Source: JANLSE01 sp038214135
GTDB taxonomy: Bacteria; Chloroflexota; Chloroflexia; Chloroflexales; Roseiflexaceae
Direction of reading: 5' to 3'
DNA length: 64,000 nt
Assembly: GCA_038214135.1 (NCBI GenBank)
Contig: JBBQSD010000005.1
Coordinates: 1 to 64,000 of the forward strand
This document shows, piece by piece, positions 63,208 through 64,000 of the stretch. Position 1 is the stretch's first letter. Every line of letters begins with the position of its first letter. A model generated the notes under the pieces. The model made no database searches, was not told where the DNA came from, and saw nothing but the letters and a program-made list of their open reading frames with translations. Made by a program: the position numbers and the translations under genes.

Positions 63208-63756
63208 ATGAAAACACTCGAAGTTCGTCGCCATAGCATGCGAAAAGCACAACCACAAGGCGGTTCCCAGCTATCACAGGAGGGTGTAGAATATGCGCGC
63301 AGGGTTGGTGCCACGCTTGGTCCATTCGCACAGGTAGTGACAAGCGTGGCTCCACGGGCACGTGAGACGGCCATCGCAATGGGTTTTGCGGTGGACTACG
63401 AACTGGTGACGCTTGTCTCCGATGAGGCGTTTTATATCGAATCAGAGGCAAACCGCTGGTGGGAGGCAGCCCAACCATTTGTGGCCTTAGCACAGGTTCT
63501 TGCCACACATAGAGCAACATGGCGCTATGCCCATGCACTTGTGGCAATGTGGCGAGACATCACGATGGCGATTCCAGAAGATGCTGCTGCACTGGTGATT
63601 GGGCACTCGGGCGATATTGAGATTGCCTTAGTTGCGTGTTTCCCCGCGCATGACCCTGCGACATGGGGTAAACCATTTGCCCCGCTTGAGGGTGCGCGAT
63701 TGCAATTTGGTGGTGAGCCACAGCATTTTGTGGATCTTGAATTGCTGCGCGGCTGA
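63208..63756 (+). CDS. Histidine phosphatase family protein
   Basis: The 182-aa protein starts with MKTLEVRRHSMRK, the RH[GS] signature of the histidine acid phosphatase clan (catalytic His near residue 9), and carries the second His in IGHSGDIE (near 131). Between them TSVAPRARETA fits the phosphate-pocket arginine segment of phosphoglycerate-mutase-like proteins. Substrate unknown. ATG 63208 is chosen over ATG 63202 because of the GAG at 63199; both are near. The frame further upstream is an unrelated extension. Confidence 0.78.
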   Translation: MKTLEVRRHSMRKAQPQGGSQLSQEGVEYARRVGATLGPFAQVVTSVAPRARETAIAMGFAVDYELVTLVSDEAFYIESEANRWWEAAQPFVALAQVLATHRATWRYAHALVAMWRDITMAIPEDAAALVIGHSGDIEIALVACFPAHDPATWGKPFAPLEGARLQFGGEPQHFVDLELLRG

Positions 63757-63773
63757 TGTGAACATAGATGTAG

Positions 63774-63794
63774 AGACGCCCCGCTGGGGTGTCT
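63774..63794. repeat. Dispersed palindrome AGACGCCCC-GCT-GGGGTGTCT
   Basis: 9-base arms with one mismatch, preceded by GTAGAG, as in copies at 41-61, 261-281 and 13954-13974. It lies 18 bp after the histidine phosphatase stop. Confidence 0.75.
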
Positions 63795-63820
63795 AGAAGA
63801 ATGACAGAATAGGAGCTGCC

Positions 63821-64000
63821 ATGAGTCCTTCACAACTGGATGCATACGATCAGTATATTGCAGGCCTTTTTGCGGTAGAGGATTCCGCACTTCAATCGGC
63901 CCGTGAGACAATGCAGCGCGAGGGGTTGCCACGCATTCATGTATCGCCAAGCGAGGGCCAACTGCTGCATATGTTTGCCGCACTGATTGGCGCACGGCGC
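63821..64000 (+). CDS. O-methyltransferase (class I, cut by window end)
   Basis: Sixty codons are visible before the window ends. AGGAG precedes the ATG. The sequence contains DQYIAGLF, IHVSPSEGQLLHMFAALIGARR, the N-terminal helix and pre-motif-I region of caffeoyl-CoA-type O-methyltransferases; the SAM-binding glycine motif should follow beyond position 64000. Substrate unknown. Confidence 0.75.
   Translation, partial: MSPSQLDAYDQYIAGLFAVEDSALQSARETMQREGLPRIHVSPSEGQLLHMFAALIGARR

Overview
This window looks like the chromosome of a filamentous or gliding Chloroflexota bacterium, possibly related to Herpetosiphon or the Chloroflexales. The evidence is gene content: secreted proteins with repeated WYFAEG modules, a type III polyketide synthase cluster, a REC-GAF-PAS-cyclase giant, a DUF1957-type GH57 protein, a MOCOS-like aminotransferase, and gaps packed with palindromes. 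This assignment is inference; there is no rRNA gene to test it. Genes lie on both strands in short operons. Clear SD sequences (AGGAG/AAGGAG) are common, TTG and GTG starts occur, and several sigma70-like promoters with a 17-bp spacer can be read. No tRNA, rRNA or CRISPR array was seen.

Layout. 1-321: a long inverted repeat whose right arm runs into the first gene. 308-2842: two oxidoreductases and an alkyltransferase-like protein. 3095-5716: a GH57 glucan-branching-type protein lacking one catalytic Asp, a helical protein and a DUF983 zinc/membrane protein. 5851-7704: a DrrAB-type ABC exporter. 7777-13946: a cAMP-type signalling protein and UvrA. 14115-17397: fatty-acid desaturase, EI24-like membrane protein and an amino-acid-oxidase-like flavoprotein. 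17668-23359: a putative cell-surface operon (glycosidase-like lipoprotein, PGRP-type amidase with WYFAEG repeats, membrane coiled-coil protein), then a flavin-binding protein. 23407-26906: Zn/Cd/Pb-type P-ATPase, divergent from a tandem universal stress protein. 26970-31155: an srsABC-like phenolic-lipid cluster (type III PKS, methyltransferase, FAD hydroxylase) with an upstream UbiA prenyltransferase. 32972-37451: an ABC sugar importer with a GH130 phosphorylase, probably for manno-oligosaccharides.

37976-46000 is a decayed zone. An IS200/IS605 element (TnpA intact, TnpB with one amber codon) sits beside the inverted tail of a second TnpB. Around it lie a frameshifted sugar permease, a 16-codon flavoprotein stub, a hydrolase that has apparently lost its nucleophile segment, and a nitroreductase reduced to its two ends. 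46060-49179 is an envelope/stress group (DUF2807 lipoprotein, GlsB/YeaQ, CsbD, slipin) with many perfect palindromes. 49191-51400 encodes a HEAT-type lipoprotein and a protein with the GNRAV motif of extracellular contractile injection system (eCIS) cargoes plus an OmpA-like end. 51548-59714 holds a MOCOS-like NifS domain, GH42 beta-galactosidase, aminotransferase, MOSC protein and a hybrid histidine kinase joined head-on to an HD-GYP fragment. 60545-64000 holds an APH-like kinase, a broken AAC(3)-like gene, a TIM-barrel isomerase, a histidine phosphatase and the start of an O-methyltransferase.

The most interesting features are the srsABC+UbiA cluster, the eCIS-cargo-like protein without visible structural genes, the paired IS605/TnpB elements with their RNA-bearing ends, the recurrent large internal deletions, and several dispersed palindrome families, two copies of which bracket csbD.
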